A DNA stretch of 7,867 bases from an uncultured Lacticaseibacillus sp. (GTDB taxonomy: Bacteria; Bacillota; Bacilli; Lactobacillales; Lactobacillaceae). Below the pieces are notes generated by a model. It had not been told where the DNA came from, ran no database searches, and worked only from the letters and a program-made list of their open reading frames with translations. The stretch is taken from positions 1 through 7,867 of the forward strand of contig CAKQZO010000073.1 of assembly GCA_934293835.1 (NCBI GenBank), given 5' to 3'. The translations under genes and the position numbers were made by a program. Shown here in pieces: positions 1 to 7,272 of this stretch (positions are counted from its first letter, which is position 1; each line of letters opens with the position of its first letter).

Positions 1-1198
1 TGTTCATCCAGTTCAAGAAGGTATGTTCGAAGCGGTCAGGCACGAAGTTGATCTTGTTGTCGGTGGCCTGATTCTTGATGGAAGCTTCAGCAAGAGGCTT
101 CATCTTAACGAACCATTGCGTCGACAGGCGGGCCTCGACTTGCACCCCGGTCCGTTCCGAATGGCCAACGCTGTGGACGATCGGGTCGATCTTGATCAGA
201 TCGCCGCTCGCCTGCAGGTCACGCACCAAGTTGTCGCGGCATTCGAAGCGATCTTGGCCGACATACTTGCCGGCGTTCTCGTTCATTGTGCCGTCGTCGT
301 TCATGCAGTTGATACGTTCGAGGTTGTGCCGGTTGCCGACTTGGAAGTCGTTAGGGTCATGCGCCGGCGTGATCTTAACCGCCCCAGTCCCGAATTCAGG
401 ATCGGCGTGTTCGTCGGCGATGATCGGAATCTCGCGCCCGACACCAGGAACGATCACCTTCTTGCCGATGACAGCTTTGTAGCGCTCGTCGTGTGAGTTC
501 ACGGCCACCGCGGTGTCCCCGAACATCGTCTCTGGCCGCGTCGTGGCGATCTCGATGCCACCCGGCGTCCCGTCGGCGAACTTATAGATCATGTGGTAGA
601 ACGCGCCTTTGTCGTCTTGGTGGATGACTTCGATATCAGACAGCGCCGTGCGCGCCTGCGGGTCCCAGTTGACGATGTATTCGCCGCGGTAGATCAGGCC
701 CTTGTTGTACAGGTCAACGAAGACCTTGCGCACCGCCTTGGACAAGCCATCATCGAGCGTGAAGCGCTCACGCGAATAATCCAGGCTCAGCCCCATTTTG
801 CCCCATTGGGTCTTGATGGTGGCGGCGAACTCGTCCTTCCACTCCCAGACCTTGTCCACGAACTTCTCGCGGCCGAGATCATAGCGGGAGATGCCTTCTT
901 GGCGCAGCTTGGCTTCGACCTTGGCCTGCGTCGCGATGCCGGCATGGTCCATCCCCGGCACCCACAGCGTGTCGAAGCCTTGCATGCGCTTCTGGCGAAT
1001 CAACATGTCTTGCAAGGTCGTATCCCAGGCGTGGCCGAGATGCAACTTCCCGGTCACGTTCGGTGGCGGGATAACGATGCTGTATGGCTTGGCAGTCTTG
1101 TCGCCTGATGGCTTGAAAACGCCTTGTTCCAGCCATTTATCATAACGGCCGGCTTCGACTTCTTTGGGGTCGAATTTCGGTGCTAATTCTTCACTCAT
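1..1198 (-). CDS. valS: Valyl-tRNA synthetase, N-terminal 399 codons (3' end outside window)
   Basis: Class I aminoacyl-tRNA synthetase that charges tRNA-Val with valine in the cytoplasm. The reading frame stays open from the ATG at 1198 to the window edge, so the gene is partial; the family usually has about 880 residues. Visible landmarks are the class I signature [16 protein letters not shown] at residues 44-59 (the HIGH motif is HLGH, 53-56), a [10 protein letters not shown] block near 82-91, and the CP1 editing domain with TTRPET at 219-224 and [14 protein letters not shown] at 269-282. The KMSKS loop and the anticodon-binding and coiled-coil domains lie beyond the edge. The start is fixed by GGAGG at 1206-1210, seven bases upstream, and by the N-terminal [11 protein letters not shown] typical of lactobacillal ValRS. 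The gene is preceded by its own promoter and T-box leader, which points to control by uncharged tRNA-Val. It is a core gene with no link to the sugar genes other than position. Confidence 0.97.
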   Translation of the reverse strand, partial: MSEELAPKFDPKEVEAGRYDKWLEQGVFKPSGDKTAKPYSIVIPPPNVTGKLHLGHAWDTTLQDMLIRQKRMQGFDTLWVPGMDHAGIATQAKVEAKLRQEGISRYDLGREKFVDKVWEWKDEFAATIKTQWGKMGLSLDYSRERFTLDDGLSKAVRKVFVDLYNKGLIYRGEYIVNWDPQARTALSDIEVIHQDDKGAFYHMIYKFADGTPGGIEIATTRPETMFGDTAVAVNSHDERYKAVIGKKVIVPGVGREIPIIADEHADPEFGTGAVKITPAHDPNDFQVGNRHNLERINCMNDDGTMNENAGKYVGQDRFECRDNLVRDLQASGDLIKIDPIVHSVGHSERTGVQVEARLSTQWFVKMKPLAEASIKNQATDNKINFVPDRFEHTFLNWMN

Positions 1199-1233
1199 GT
1201 TGTTTCCTCCACTTAAAATATCGCCTGATGAAC

Positions 1234-1269
1234 AAAAAAAGCTCGCCCTAATTCATCATTAGGACGAGC
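1234..1269 (-). terminator. Regulated intrinsic terminator of the valS T-box
   Basis: On the transcript, GCTCGTCCTAAT pairs with ATTAGGGCGAGC (11 Watson-Crick pairs plus one G-T) around a 5-nt loop and is followed by seven U. The 5' arm lies just after the T-box sequence, so the antiterminator that uses the T-box should exclude this hairpin when uncharged tRNA-Val is bound. It also appears to be the first terminator met by transcripts leaving the upstream GH88 gene. Confidence 0.93.
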
Positions 1270-1455
1270 AAACTCGCGGTACCACCTAAATTGAGGCCAC
1301 GCCTCCACTTAAGACCAGATAACGGGAGATCCCGGCATGCCTTACTGATTCAGGCAAGCAGCTCGCAAGCTACAATCGATTCCAAGATTCGAGGCTTTCA
1401 CCAACCCGCCTCGTCGCTGCAAATCTCTCGAATCGACCCTCTTGTTCAACGCATT
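1234..1455 (-). ncRNA. T-box riboswitch (tRNA-Val sensing) in the valS leader
   Basis: Cis-acting leader RNA that reads uncharged tRNA and chooses between terminator and antiterminator. The T-box sequence TAGGTGGTACCGCG lies at 1275-1288 and matches the conserved AGGGTGGNACCGCG core, which pairs with the tRNA acceptor end. Stem I folds by eye as CAAG/CTTG at the base, TCGATTC/GAATCGA, GAGATT/AATCTT and CGAGGC/GCCTCG, capped by a distal loop with GGTTGGTGAAA. The triplet GTA at 1371-1373 sits in the internal loop on the 3' side just above the base helix and is followed by a purine. That is the place and form expected of a specifier, and GUA is a valine codon, which agrees with valS downstream. 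The start is placed about 7 nt after the -10 box and is approximate. The T-box assignment is very firm; the exact specifier is my inference from a hand fold. Confidence 0.93.
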
Positions 1456-1461
1456 ACCCGC

Positions 1462-1491
1462 ATTATAAGCTAACCCAAGCCACGGCGTCAA
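1462..1491 (-). promoter_or_regulatory. valS promoter (sigma-A type)
   Basis: On the minus strand, TTGACG (1486-1491) and a perfect TATAAT (1462-1467) are separated by 18 bp. The expected transcription start is near 1455, immediately before the T-box stem I. The -35 box begins only 14 bp after the stop codon of the upstream GH88 gene. This is the best consensus promoter in the window, which suits a housekeeping gene regulated mainly by attenuation. Confidence 0.88.
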
Positions 1492-1504
1492 GCGCGTATC
1501 GGGC

Positions 1505-2623
1505 TTATGACCACAGTGGCAACTCCCGGTGTTGCAGCTTCAGCAGCGCCTCAATATAGAAGTAATCAGCATAGATCAGCGGCACTTCGTAGGTCGCCGG
1601 CCGGTGATAAGCTTCCGTACCGCCGCCGATGATGCCATCTTCGCTCAGGTCCCAGTCGGCGTAGCGGGCGTCGATCGCCATCAGCATCGCCTCTGCCGCC
1701 TTTTGGTAGCGGGCACGAAGCGGGGCCGAAACCTGCGGCACCAGCGCCAACAAGCCACACACCGCAATCAGGCCGGCGCTGCTATCGTGAATCGCCAGGC
1801 CAATCGGCGCCGCGAAGTCCACGAGCGGCAACCAATCTGTGGCCTGCGCATGGGCGATGAAGTAATCCGCGGCGCGACAAGCCGCGTCCAAGAAGCGCGC
1901 TTCATGCGTGTGCTGATAGGTCAACGCAAATCCGTACACCGCCCAAGCGTTGCCGCGACTCCAGGCCGAATCGGCGTTGAAGCCTTGGCCGCCGAGCATC
2001 TCGATGAACGCGCCGGACTGCGGATCGAAGCTGGCGATGTGCCCCAGCGACCCATCCGCGCGCACCAGCGTGGCCAGCACAGTGTCGGCATGGCGGGTGG
2101 CGATCTGGGCAAACCGGGGATCGCCGGTTTCGCGACTCGCCCAATACAGGAGTTGAATGTTCATCATCGAATCGACGATCAGCCAGCCGGGATGGTGGTC
2201 ATTCCACGCCACCAGATAGCCACCGGCAAGATTGAAGCGCCCGGCCAGCAGCGTCGCGGCGTGCAGGCCAGTTCGCCTAGCCTGCGCGTCTTGGTCGACG
2301 CGGTAATGCGCGACCGCCGACAACAGCCACATGAAGCCGACATCATGATGAATGTCGCCAAAATGCGTCAACGCCTTGTCCAGGCGGTGCTCTTGCAAGA
2401 TCGCAGCCTGCTTATACGGCATGTGGCGCTTGGCGTGATACAGCTGCCACAGCATGCCCGCCCAAAACCCGTTCGTCCACCAATCACTACCGCGCTCGGC
2501 GACGACATCCCCATACTGCCCATCGTAAGGAATATAGGGCGTCGCCCCTTGCAGGCGCTGAAGTTCGGCCTGCACCTTCCGATCGGTCGCTTGCAGGCGT
2601 TCAGCCAGCCATTGCTCTTCCAT
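1505..2623 (-). CDS. GH88 unsaturated glucuronyl hydrolase, paralogue B
   Basis: Predicted 372-residue (alpha/alpha)6-barrel enzyme. It should hydrate and release delta-4,5-unsaturated uronic acid from the non-reducing end of small lyase-derived oligosaccharides. It shows the family blocks WTNGFW (49-54), HHDVGFMW (92-99), IVDSMMN (149-155), HIASFDPQSG (195-204), GGQGF (211-215), WSRGNAW (221-227) and a C-terminal EVPLIYADYFYIEAL. Asp94 and Asp151 match the two catalytic Asp of Bacillus UGL (Asp88 and Asp149, as I recall). His195, Gln213, Trp221 and Arg223 match its substrate contacts. There is no signal peptide, so it is cytoplasmic. Length is normal for the family. The start is supported by GAGGTGA at 2629-2635. 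It is a clear paralogue of the GH88 gene at 6124-7254 (both contain ETGDPRFAQIA), but a terminator separates it from that operon. The substrate could be a related uronyl sugar; the family is firm, the substrate is not. Confidence 0.92.
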   Translation of the reverse strand: MEEQWLAERLQATDRKVQAELQRLQGATPYIPYDGQYGDVVAERGSDWWTNGFWAGMLWQLYHAKRHMPYKQAAILQEHRLDKALTHFGDIHHDVGFMWLLSAVAHYRVDQDAQARRTGLHAATLLAGRFNLAGGYLVAWNDHHPGWLIVDSMMNIQLLYWASRETGDPRFAQIATRHADTVLATLVRADGSLGHIASFDPQSGAFIEMLGGQGFNADSAWSRGNAWAVYGFALTYQHTHEARFLDAACRAADYFIAHAQATDWLPLVDFAAPIGLAIHDSSAGLIAVCGLLALVPQVSAPLRARYQKAAEAMLMAIDARYADWDLSEDGIIGGGTEAYHRPATYEVPLIYADYFYIEALLKLQHRELPLWS

Positions 2624-2641
2624 TCATCTCACCTCATCGCC

Positions 2642-2670
2642 ATTGTACCAAACTCGCGCCGCGAAAAAAG
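2642..2670 (-). promoter_or_regulatory. Possible weak promoter for GH88 paralogue B
   Basis: On the minus strand TACAAT (2642-2647) matches TATAAT at five of six positions and lies 19 bp upstream of the start codon. At 17-bp spacing the -35 position falls in the U-tail of the upstream terminator and reads only CTTTTT, so there is no good -35. The gene may instead depend on readthrough from the operon or on an activator. Confidence 0.35.
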
Positions 2671-2700
2671 AGATGGCGCGCCATTTTGGCCACCATCTCT
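2664..2700 (-). terminator. Intrinsic terminator ending the GH88-DUF2264-MFS operon
   Basis: On the minus-strand transcript, an 8-bp outer stem AGAGATGG/CCATCTCT (2693-2700 with 2669-2676) encloses an imperfect inner hairpin with a short GCCA/TGGC helix. A run of U follows. It starts 5 bp after the stop codon of the 81-residue gene and ends 41 bp before the next gene, so it separates the four-gene operon from GH88 paralogue B. Confidence 0.87.
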
Positions 2701-2705
2701 GACAT

Positions 2706-2951
2706 TCATCCTAGCTGGTTGAAGTTAAACGGCTTCAACGCCTGCAACAACTCATCGCGTTCTTCCGGGGCGAAGGCATTGAAGTTGCCCGCCTCCAGCT
2801 TGTTGAAGTCCTCCGCAAGCAGATACGCGCCGAGATATCGCGTCAACCCTTGCTTATCGATTGCCCGTTCGCTTGGGCCGGTCAGCTGTGACCCCGCTAC
2901 AACGGCCAGCGCAAACGCGTTGGGATCCAACAGAATTTGCTTTTTTGCCAT
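2706..2951 (-). CDS. Small conserved-looking protein of unknown function (81 aa), last gene of the operon
   Basis: I do not recognise a family. The 81-residue product starts MAKKQILLDPNAFALAVVAG and has no evident transmembrane segment, signal peptide, cysteine cluster or DNA-binding motif. The middle (about 27-52) reads as mixed helix with charged residues, followed by an EERDELLQAL helix (63-72) and an FNFN repeat near the end. The ATG shares its A with the TAA stop of the transporter gene (TAATG), and AAGGTG precedes it within the transporter's last codons, so translation is probably coupled. The terminator follows 5 bp after its TGA, which makes it a true operon member rather than a chance frame. 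Roles as an accessory to the transporter or to one of the enzymes are possible, but nothing in the sequence decides this. Confidence 0.8.
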   Translation of the reverse strand: MAKKQILLDPNAFALAVVAGSQLTGPSERAIDKQGLTRYLGAYLLAEDFNKLEAGNFNAFAPEERDELLQALKPFNFNQLG

Positions 2952-4246
2952 TATTTCACCTTCTTGATTGCCATAATTAGAAAGCCACCGATGACTTCCA
3001 TCACCACGGAGAAGACGAAGATCCAGTGATACCCGAGGTTAGTGACGATTGCCGAAGCCACCAAGGCCCCCAGCATCTGCGCCCCAGTGATGCCGATGTT
3101 GATCAGCCCTAGGTCCTTGCCGGCGGTTTCAGCACTCGGCAAGACATCGAGATTCAGCGCACCATCGACTGAGTTATAGATCCCAGTCCCCATCGCCGCG
3201 ATGACCCCGTAGACGTACATCGTCCACGGATGTGCGTCAAACAGTGGGAACAAGGCCGCGATCCCTAACAGGTAAGTCGCGATGGCAACCGGCAACTTCA
3301 CCCGCTTGAGCTTGTCGGCCAAGATCCCGGAAATCAGCGCGAAGGTCAACCCGATGAACAGCATGATTGAGCTGAAAATCGAGATCGAAGCGCCGGCGGC
3401 CTTGTCGTTCATCCCCATGTAATCGGTAAAAATGTACAGCAAGTATGTCGTGATGATCGTGTGCCCCAGCACCATGAACAGTTTCCCGAACAAGGCTAGA
3501 TAGTAATCGCGCGCGCCTTTGGTCGGCAGCGTGAAGTGTTTGGCCGCGGTTTGCTTGTTCATTTTGACCGGTGCGACTTCCACCAAGTTCGATTGCTCCC
3601 GCGACAACAAGACGTGAATGACCATCATGACTAACGTGATGCCGGCCATGACGTACAGGCCGAAGCGGACATTACCCAAGAACTGCGCGGCGATGATGGC
3701 GAACAACTGCGGCACGATCGTTCCCCCGACCCCGTAGAAGGTCGAGATCGTCCCGCGCCACCGCGGCGCGATGCGATCGGAAATCTGCGCATAGATCGCC
3801 GCGGCGACCGCGTTCTCCCCGCTCGTCGTCACCACCCACAACGCGATGATGGCCACGATCGAATTGATGTTGGCGATCAGAAGTAGCGATAGCGCCGTGA
3901 TGATCGCACCCAGCACGATGTAAGGCTTGCGGGCGCCGAAGCGTGATCGCGTAACGTCAGACAACGCACCGAACACCAGGTTCGAGATTGCCCCTGTCAG
4001 ACTCGCGACCGTCGCCAAGATACCGACCGCCCACACCTTGTGAGCGCTGTCAATTTGGCTAAACAGTTGCGGCAACAGCGTCGAGCGCGTCGATGCCACC
4101 GGCCCGATCCACACCGCCGGCGACATGAACATCGCAATGGAAAAGGCGATCGGTAATTTTGGCTGGTCTTCATCTTTGATTTTGGCATTGATGGCTTGCA
4201 CCGGTTGCGGCTTCGCATCACTGTCGATATGTTGTGACTCTGCCAT
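2951..4246 (-). CDS. MFS sugar transporter (12 TM), probable uronyl-oligosaccharide importer
   Basis: A 431-residue integral membrane protein of the major facilitator superfamily. A polar N-terminal tail of about 30 residues is followed by six hydrophobic segments (roughly 33-57, 72-94, 109-125, 128-152, 166-189, 195-214). A charged central loop (215-247) precedes six more (about 249-273, 284-309, 317-334, 341-359, 378-402, 406-426). The loop between segments 2 and 3 carries MFS motif A, GALSDVTRSRFGARKP (93-108), and the second half repeats a shortened form, GILADKLKRVK (307-317). The start is supported by GGAGG at 4254-4258, seven bases upstream. It lies 17 bp after the DUF2264 gene and overlaps the next gene by one base. 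Import of the sugar used by the neighbouring enzymes, probably by cation symport, is inferred from context. A substrate cannot be read from the sequence, and export cannot be excluded. Confidence 0.9.
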   Translation of the reverse strand: MAESQHIDSDAKPQPVQAINAKIKDEDQPKLPIAFSIAMFMSPAVWIGPVASTRSTLLPQLFSQIDSAHKVWAVGILATVASLTGAISNLVFGALSDVTRSRFGARKPYIVLGAIITALSLLLIANINSIVAIIALWVVTTSGENAVAAAIYAQISDRIAPRWRGTISTFYGVGGTIVPQLFAIIAAQFLGNVRFGLYVMAGITLVMMVIHVLLSREQSNLVEVAPVKMNKQTAAKHFTLPTKGARDYYLALFGKLFMVLGHTIITTYLLYIFTDYMGMNDKAAGASISIFSSIMLFIGLTFALISGILADKLKRVKLPVAIATYLLGIAALFPLFDAHPWTMYVYGVIAAMGTGIYNSVDGALNLDVLPSAETAGKDLGLINIGITGAQMLGALVASAIVTNLGYHWIFVFSVVMEVIGGFLIMAIKKVK

Positions 4247-4263
4247 AGTGATTCCTCCTCAGA

Positions 4264-6114
4264 TTATGTTAACGGAATGGTGACGGTCAGATGATCGCAG
4301 GTGATCGTCGCACCGCCATTGGCCAAGCTGACTGCGGGCTGGTCTCCCCAACGTTTGACCCCATACGCGGTCAGCGGATGGGCATAAATCCCGGTCACCA
4401 ACCAATGCGACCCAGCGCCAAGCGTCGCCTGGCGTCCAGGCAAGGCCACGACTTGTGGAGTTATCAGATTCGTATTGGGGAACCCAGTGATCGTGGCATC
4501 TGGCCGCGGCGCCACGCCTGGGGTCAGATCGATGATGCCGGTGAAACCAGCAGGCCCAAAGAAGGTGCTGCCGGCACCTTCGCGCACGTATTGCCCTGGC
4601 TCGTCGGGGTCGTCGGCAACGGCAAAGCCAGTTTCATACGCGGCAAAGTCGCTGGCCAAGGTCAGATGGTGAATACGTACCTGCCACCCGGCGATCGGCA
4701 CCAGCCAGGTCCGGACAGTCGCTTGATCGTTCAGGCGCCAACTCGAGGCGACATAGGTACTTGCTTGCGTGACCGCAAAGACGTTGTTGCGCGCCATGAA
4801 GTTACCGGGCTCAACGATCTGCTTGCCACCACGGCTAGCGACCATGGTCGTCGTCACTGGCGTCAAGCCCAGCATCGAGTCCATCACCGCTTCTTCTTTC
4901 AGCTGATTTTCCCGTGGCACCGAGAACCCGAACGCGCTGGAATAAGCGAATTTGAAATATTTCTGGTTGGTGAGCGCGTGGTAATTCGGGCCGGGTTGTC
5001 CCGCATTGAGCAAGACGGTGTGACCGTTGTCATGTTGCGCTAAAAGGTGCGGGCTTGCCAGCAATGCGGTCGTGGCCGGCTGCGGCATGGCGGCTTCAGG
5101 CGTTTGGAAGAACTTGTGCGTTGCCGGTAACGCCAGCAATAAGAAAATTTTGTTGGCCCAATATGGGGACGTCGGGCTGTTGTATGGCTCGGTCATCGCC
5201 AGCTGGGGATAGCCATACCCCAGCGTCAACAGGCCACGGTCGCGGATCGGCTTGGCCAGCCACCACCGCAGATTGCGATTGATCAAGCCTTTGAGCTCAG
5301 CCGTCTGGTCAGGCAAGATGTCGCCGTAGACGCACGCCACCCAAAACGCCACGGCCGCATAGCGATACGTCAAGCTGCGACCGAACGGCACGTTGGCGCC
5401 ATCTTCGGCAAAGAAGTGCATGAACTGCTGGGCAAACTCGCGTGTGCGTTGGCGAAAGACTTGGCTGCGCGGCTCTTCGGGGTTCAAGACGCTGTACAAG
5501 ATGCCATAGTATTGGAAGGCGAACGGCGTGTAGTAATCCTCGCGGCCGCGAGACGAATCCTGATACCAGCCGTCTTGGCGATAACAGCGTTCGATTTTGA
5601 CCAATGCTTCTTGGGCGTCGCTGTTAGGCGCCGGCACGCCTAGCCGCTTCAAGACGCTGGCCACCAAGACCTTGAAGAACTGCCAGTTGCCATCGGCGCA
5701 CTCGTGATCGAAGATCTGGCGCAGCCAAGTGGCGATCTGCGTCTGCTCGGCCGGACTGTATTGCTGCCACAGCGCGGCATCACAATGCAACAGCGCCAAG
5801 GCGATCGCCGGCATCTCCACCATCCGCTGGTCACGGTCGTGCAAGTCGCCCCAGTAATCGGGCGCCTTGGGATCAGTGCCGGCAAGGATCCCAGCACGAA
5901 TCTCCGCCTGCCAATCGGCGCTCAACTGCGGGTAAGCGGGTCCTGCGCCCCACATCATGCGCGCGAAGCCTTCCATCCCCGCCGCGCGGTTGCCGTAGCC
6001 CACCCCGGTCGCCCCGAAGAAGATTCGCGAGCGCCCGATATAATGTTGCCGCAGTGGCGTATTGAGTTCAGTAAACAAGTTCAGGTAATCGGCCCTAGAT
6101 TCAAGTGCTAACAT
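4264..6114 (-). CDS. DUF2264 family protein, putative uronic-acid glycoside hydrolase (GH154-like)
   Basis: A 616-residue protein matching the DUF2264 family (Pfam PF10022) by characteristic blocks: EGFARMMWGAGP (48-59), DYWGDLHDRDQRMVEM (86-101), DGNWQFFKVL (141-150), DGWYQDSSRGREDYYTPFAF (181-200), FAEDGANVPFGRSLTYRYA (235-253) and YGYPQLAMTEPYNSPTSPYW (300-319). The first about 340 residues look like a helical toroid. The rest (about 355-616) is strand-rich, the domain order also seen in heparinase II/III-type proteins. From memory, members of this family have been placed in CAZy GH154 with exo-beta-glucuronidase activity; treat that link as recall. Several acidic residues in the blocks could be catalytic, and I cannot assign them. 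There is no signal peptide, so it is cytoplasmic. AGGAGG follows the previous stop directly and lies four bases before the ATG. Its position between a GH88 enzyme and a transporter supports a role on imported uronyl sugars. A lyase activity is the main alternative. Confidence 0.88.
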   Translation of the reverse strand: MLALESRADYLNLFTELNTPLRQHYIGRSRIFFGATGVGYGNRAAGMEGFARMMWGAGPAYPQLSADWQAEIRAGILAGTDPKAPDYWGDLHDRDQRMVEMPAIALALLHCDAALWQQYSPAEQTQIATWLRQIFDHECADGNWQFFKVLVASVLKRLGVPAPNSDAQEALVKIERCYRQDGWYQDSSRGREDYYTPFAFQYYGILYSVLNPEEPRSQVFRQRTREFAQQFMHFFAEDGANVPFGRSLTYRYAAVAFWVACVYGDILPDQTAELKGLINRNLRWWLAKPIRDRGLLTLGYGYPQLAMTEPYNSPTSPYWANKIFLLLALPATHKFFQTPEAAMPQPATTALLASPHLLAQHDNGHTVLLNAGQPGPNYHALTNQKYFKFAYSSAFGFSVPRENQLKEEAVMDSMLGLTPVTTTMVASRGGKQIVEPGNFMARNNVFAVTQASTYVASSWRLNDQATVRTWLVPIAGWQVRIHHLTLASDFAAYETGFAVADDPDEPGQYVREGAGSTFFGPAGFTGIIDLTPGVAPRPDATITGFPNTNLITPQVVALPGRQATLGAGSHWLVTGIYAHPLTAYGVKRWGDQPAVSLANGGATITCDHLTVTIPLT

Positions 6115-6123
6115 AGTACCTCC

Positions 6124-7254
6124 TTAGTAGATCTGGCTGGCCGCCTGCCGCAAGCGCAACAAGGCTTCCAGATAAAACGCATCCCCATAGATGATCGGCA
6201 CTTCCCGGTCGCTTTCGCGATGATATTTCGCCGAGGCCTTCGCCAACAGCTCATCATGCGTCGCGTCACGATCCAAGAACCGGGTCGTCAGCGAGTCGAA
6301 CATGGTGGTCGCCGCCTGCCGATACCCGCGGGCCTCAGCTTCTGGTAACTGTTCTGCCAGCGCCAGGAGCCCACACACCGCGATCGCCGTTGCCGATGTG
6401 TCCCAATACTGCGGGGTCTGCGGTGCACGAAAGTCGATGCTAGAGACCCAGCCGGTCATGGCGACGTTGCTGATGAAATAATTCGCCACGCGCTTGGCCG
6501 CGGCCAAGAACTCCGGTTGCTGATCGTCGCGATACGCCAGCGCCATGCCGTAGATGCCCCAAGCCTGCCCGCGGCTCCAAGACGACCCTTGCGCATAGCC
6601 TTGGCCACCCAGCGTCTCGACGAACTCGCCGGTCGCAGGGTCAATCACCGCAATGTGGGCGACTGAGCCATCCGGGCGAAATAGCGTCTTCAGCGCCGTT
6701 TGCGCGTGCGCCTGGGCGATCTGCGCGAAGCGCGGGTCGCCGGTTTCTTGCGTCGCCCAGTGTAGCAAAGGCAGATTCATCAGACAATCGATGATCAACT
6801 GGCCTTGCTGATCGGCCCCGTTCCACGCCTTGATGAAGCGGCCGACCGGATTGTAGCGACTCGCCAAGACGAGGGCCGCCTTCAACCCGCGTGTGCGGGC
6901 CGCCTCATCATGGGTGAGCCGATACCCGACGACCGACGCGTTCAGCCACATGAAGCCGACATCGTGATCCAGCGCGGTGAAATCTGCCAGCAGCGGATCT
7001 AAGCGCGCCTCCAGTTGCGTGGCTTGCTTCGCCACTTCCGGATCATGCTCAGCCCCATACAGTTGCCAAAGCATCCCGATCCAAAAACCGTTTGTCCACC
7101 AGCCGAGATGCTGGGCGCTCACATCGGCATAGTGGTGTGCGGTGGCGATGTACGGGATCCCCATCTGCAGCCGGGTGCGCATGTTAGTGAGTTTGGTTTG
7201 GGCAAGCGCCCACAGTGCATCGTTAGAAGTGTTTCGTTGTCCTGACTCGGCCAT
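6124..7254 (-). CDS. GH88 unsaturated glucuronyl hydrolase, paralogue A (first gene of the operon)
   Basis: A 376-residue cytoplasmic enzyme of the GH88 (alpha/alpha)6 family, expected to remove terminal unsaturated uronic acid from imported disaccharides. Motifs in order are WWTNGFWIGMLW (52-63), DHDVGFMW (96-103), LIIDCLMN (153-160), ETGDPRFAQIA (170-180), HIAVIDPATGEF (200-211), GGQGY (216-220), WSRGQAW (226-232) and EVPIIYGDAFYLEAL. Asp98 and Asp156 correspond to the two catalytic Asp of the Bacillus enzyme. His200, Gln218, Trp226 and Arg228 correspond to its substrate contacts, all with a constant +7 offset from Asp156 onward, so the active site is complete. No signal peptide is seen. 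The ATG has AGGGGG nine bases upstream, a usable but weaker site than those of its neighbours. The DUF2264 gene follows after 9 bp. A cre-like site lies just upstream and a divergent regulator beyond it, so the gene heads a catabolic operon. The exact sugar is unknown. Confidence 0.93.
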   Translation of the reverse strand: MAESGQRNTSNDALWALAQTKLTNMRTRLQMGIPYIATAHHYADVSAQHLGWWTNGFWIGMLWQLYGAEHDPEVAKQATQLEARLDPLLADFTALDHDVGFMWLNASVVGYRLTHDEAARTRGLKAALVLASRYNPVGRFIKAWNGADQQGQLIIDCLMNLPLLHWATQETGDPRFAQIAQAHAQTALKTLFRPDGSVAHIAVIDPATGEFVETLGGQGYAQGSSWSRGQAWGIYGMALAYRDDQQPEFLAAAKRVANYFISNVAMTGWVSSIDFRAPQTPQYWDTSATAIAVCGLLALAEQLPEAEARGYRQAATTMFDSLTTRFLDRDATHDELLAKASAKYHRESDREVPIIYGDAFYLEALLRLRQAASQIY

Positions 7255-7272
7255 TGATCAGCCCCCTATCCA

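Noticed and set aside
23..1108. Plus-strand open frames of 157 and 171 codons at the left edge
   Set aside because: The minus strand here reads without interruption as valyl-tRNA synthetase with its HIGH and editing motifs, so these frames are shadows.
2625..2627. An alternative ATG two codons' distance from the GH88 paralogue B start
   Set aside because: It is in a different frame from the GH88 protein; the ATG at 2623 carries the family frame and is better spaced from GAGGTGA.
1529..2722. A 397-codon plus-strand open frame, longer than the minus-strand gene it overlaps
   Set aside because: It lies antisense to the GH88 gene with full catalytic motifs. Its translation is rich in Arg, His and Gln with no recognisable domain, and it is typical of a GC-rich mirror frame.
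4291..5043. A 250-codon plus-strand open frame
   Set aside because: It is antisense to the DUF2264 gene, has no domain or ribosome binding site I can support, and its composition is that of a shadow frame.
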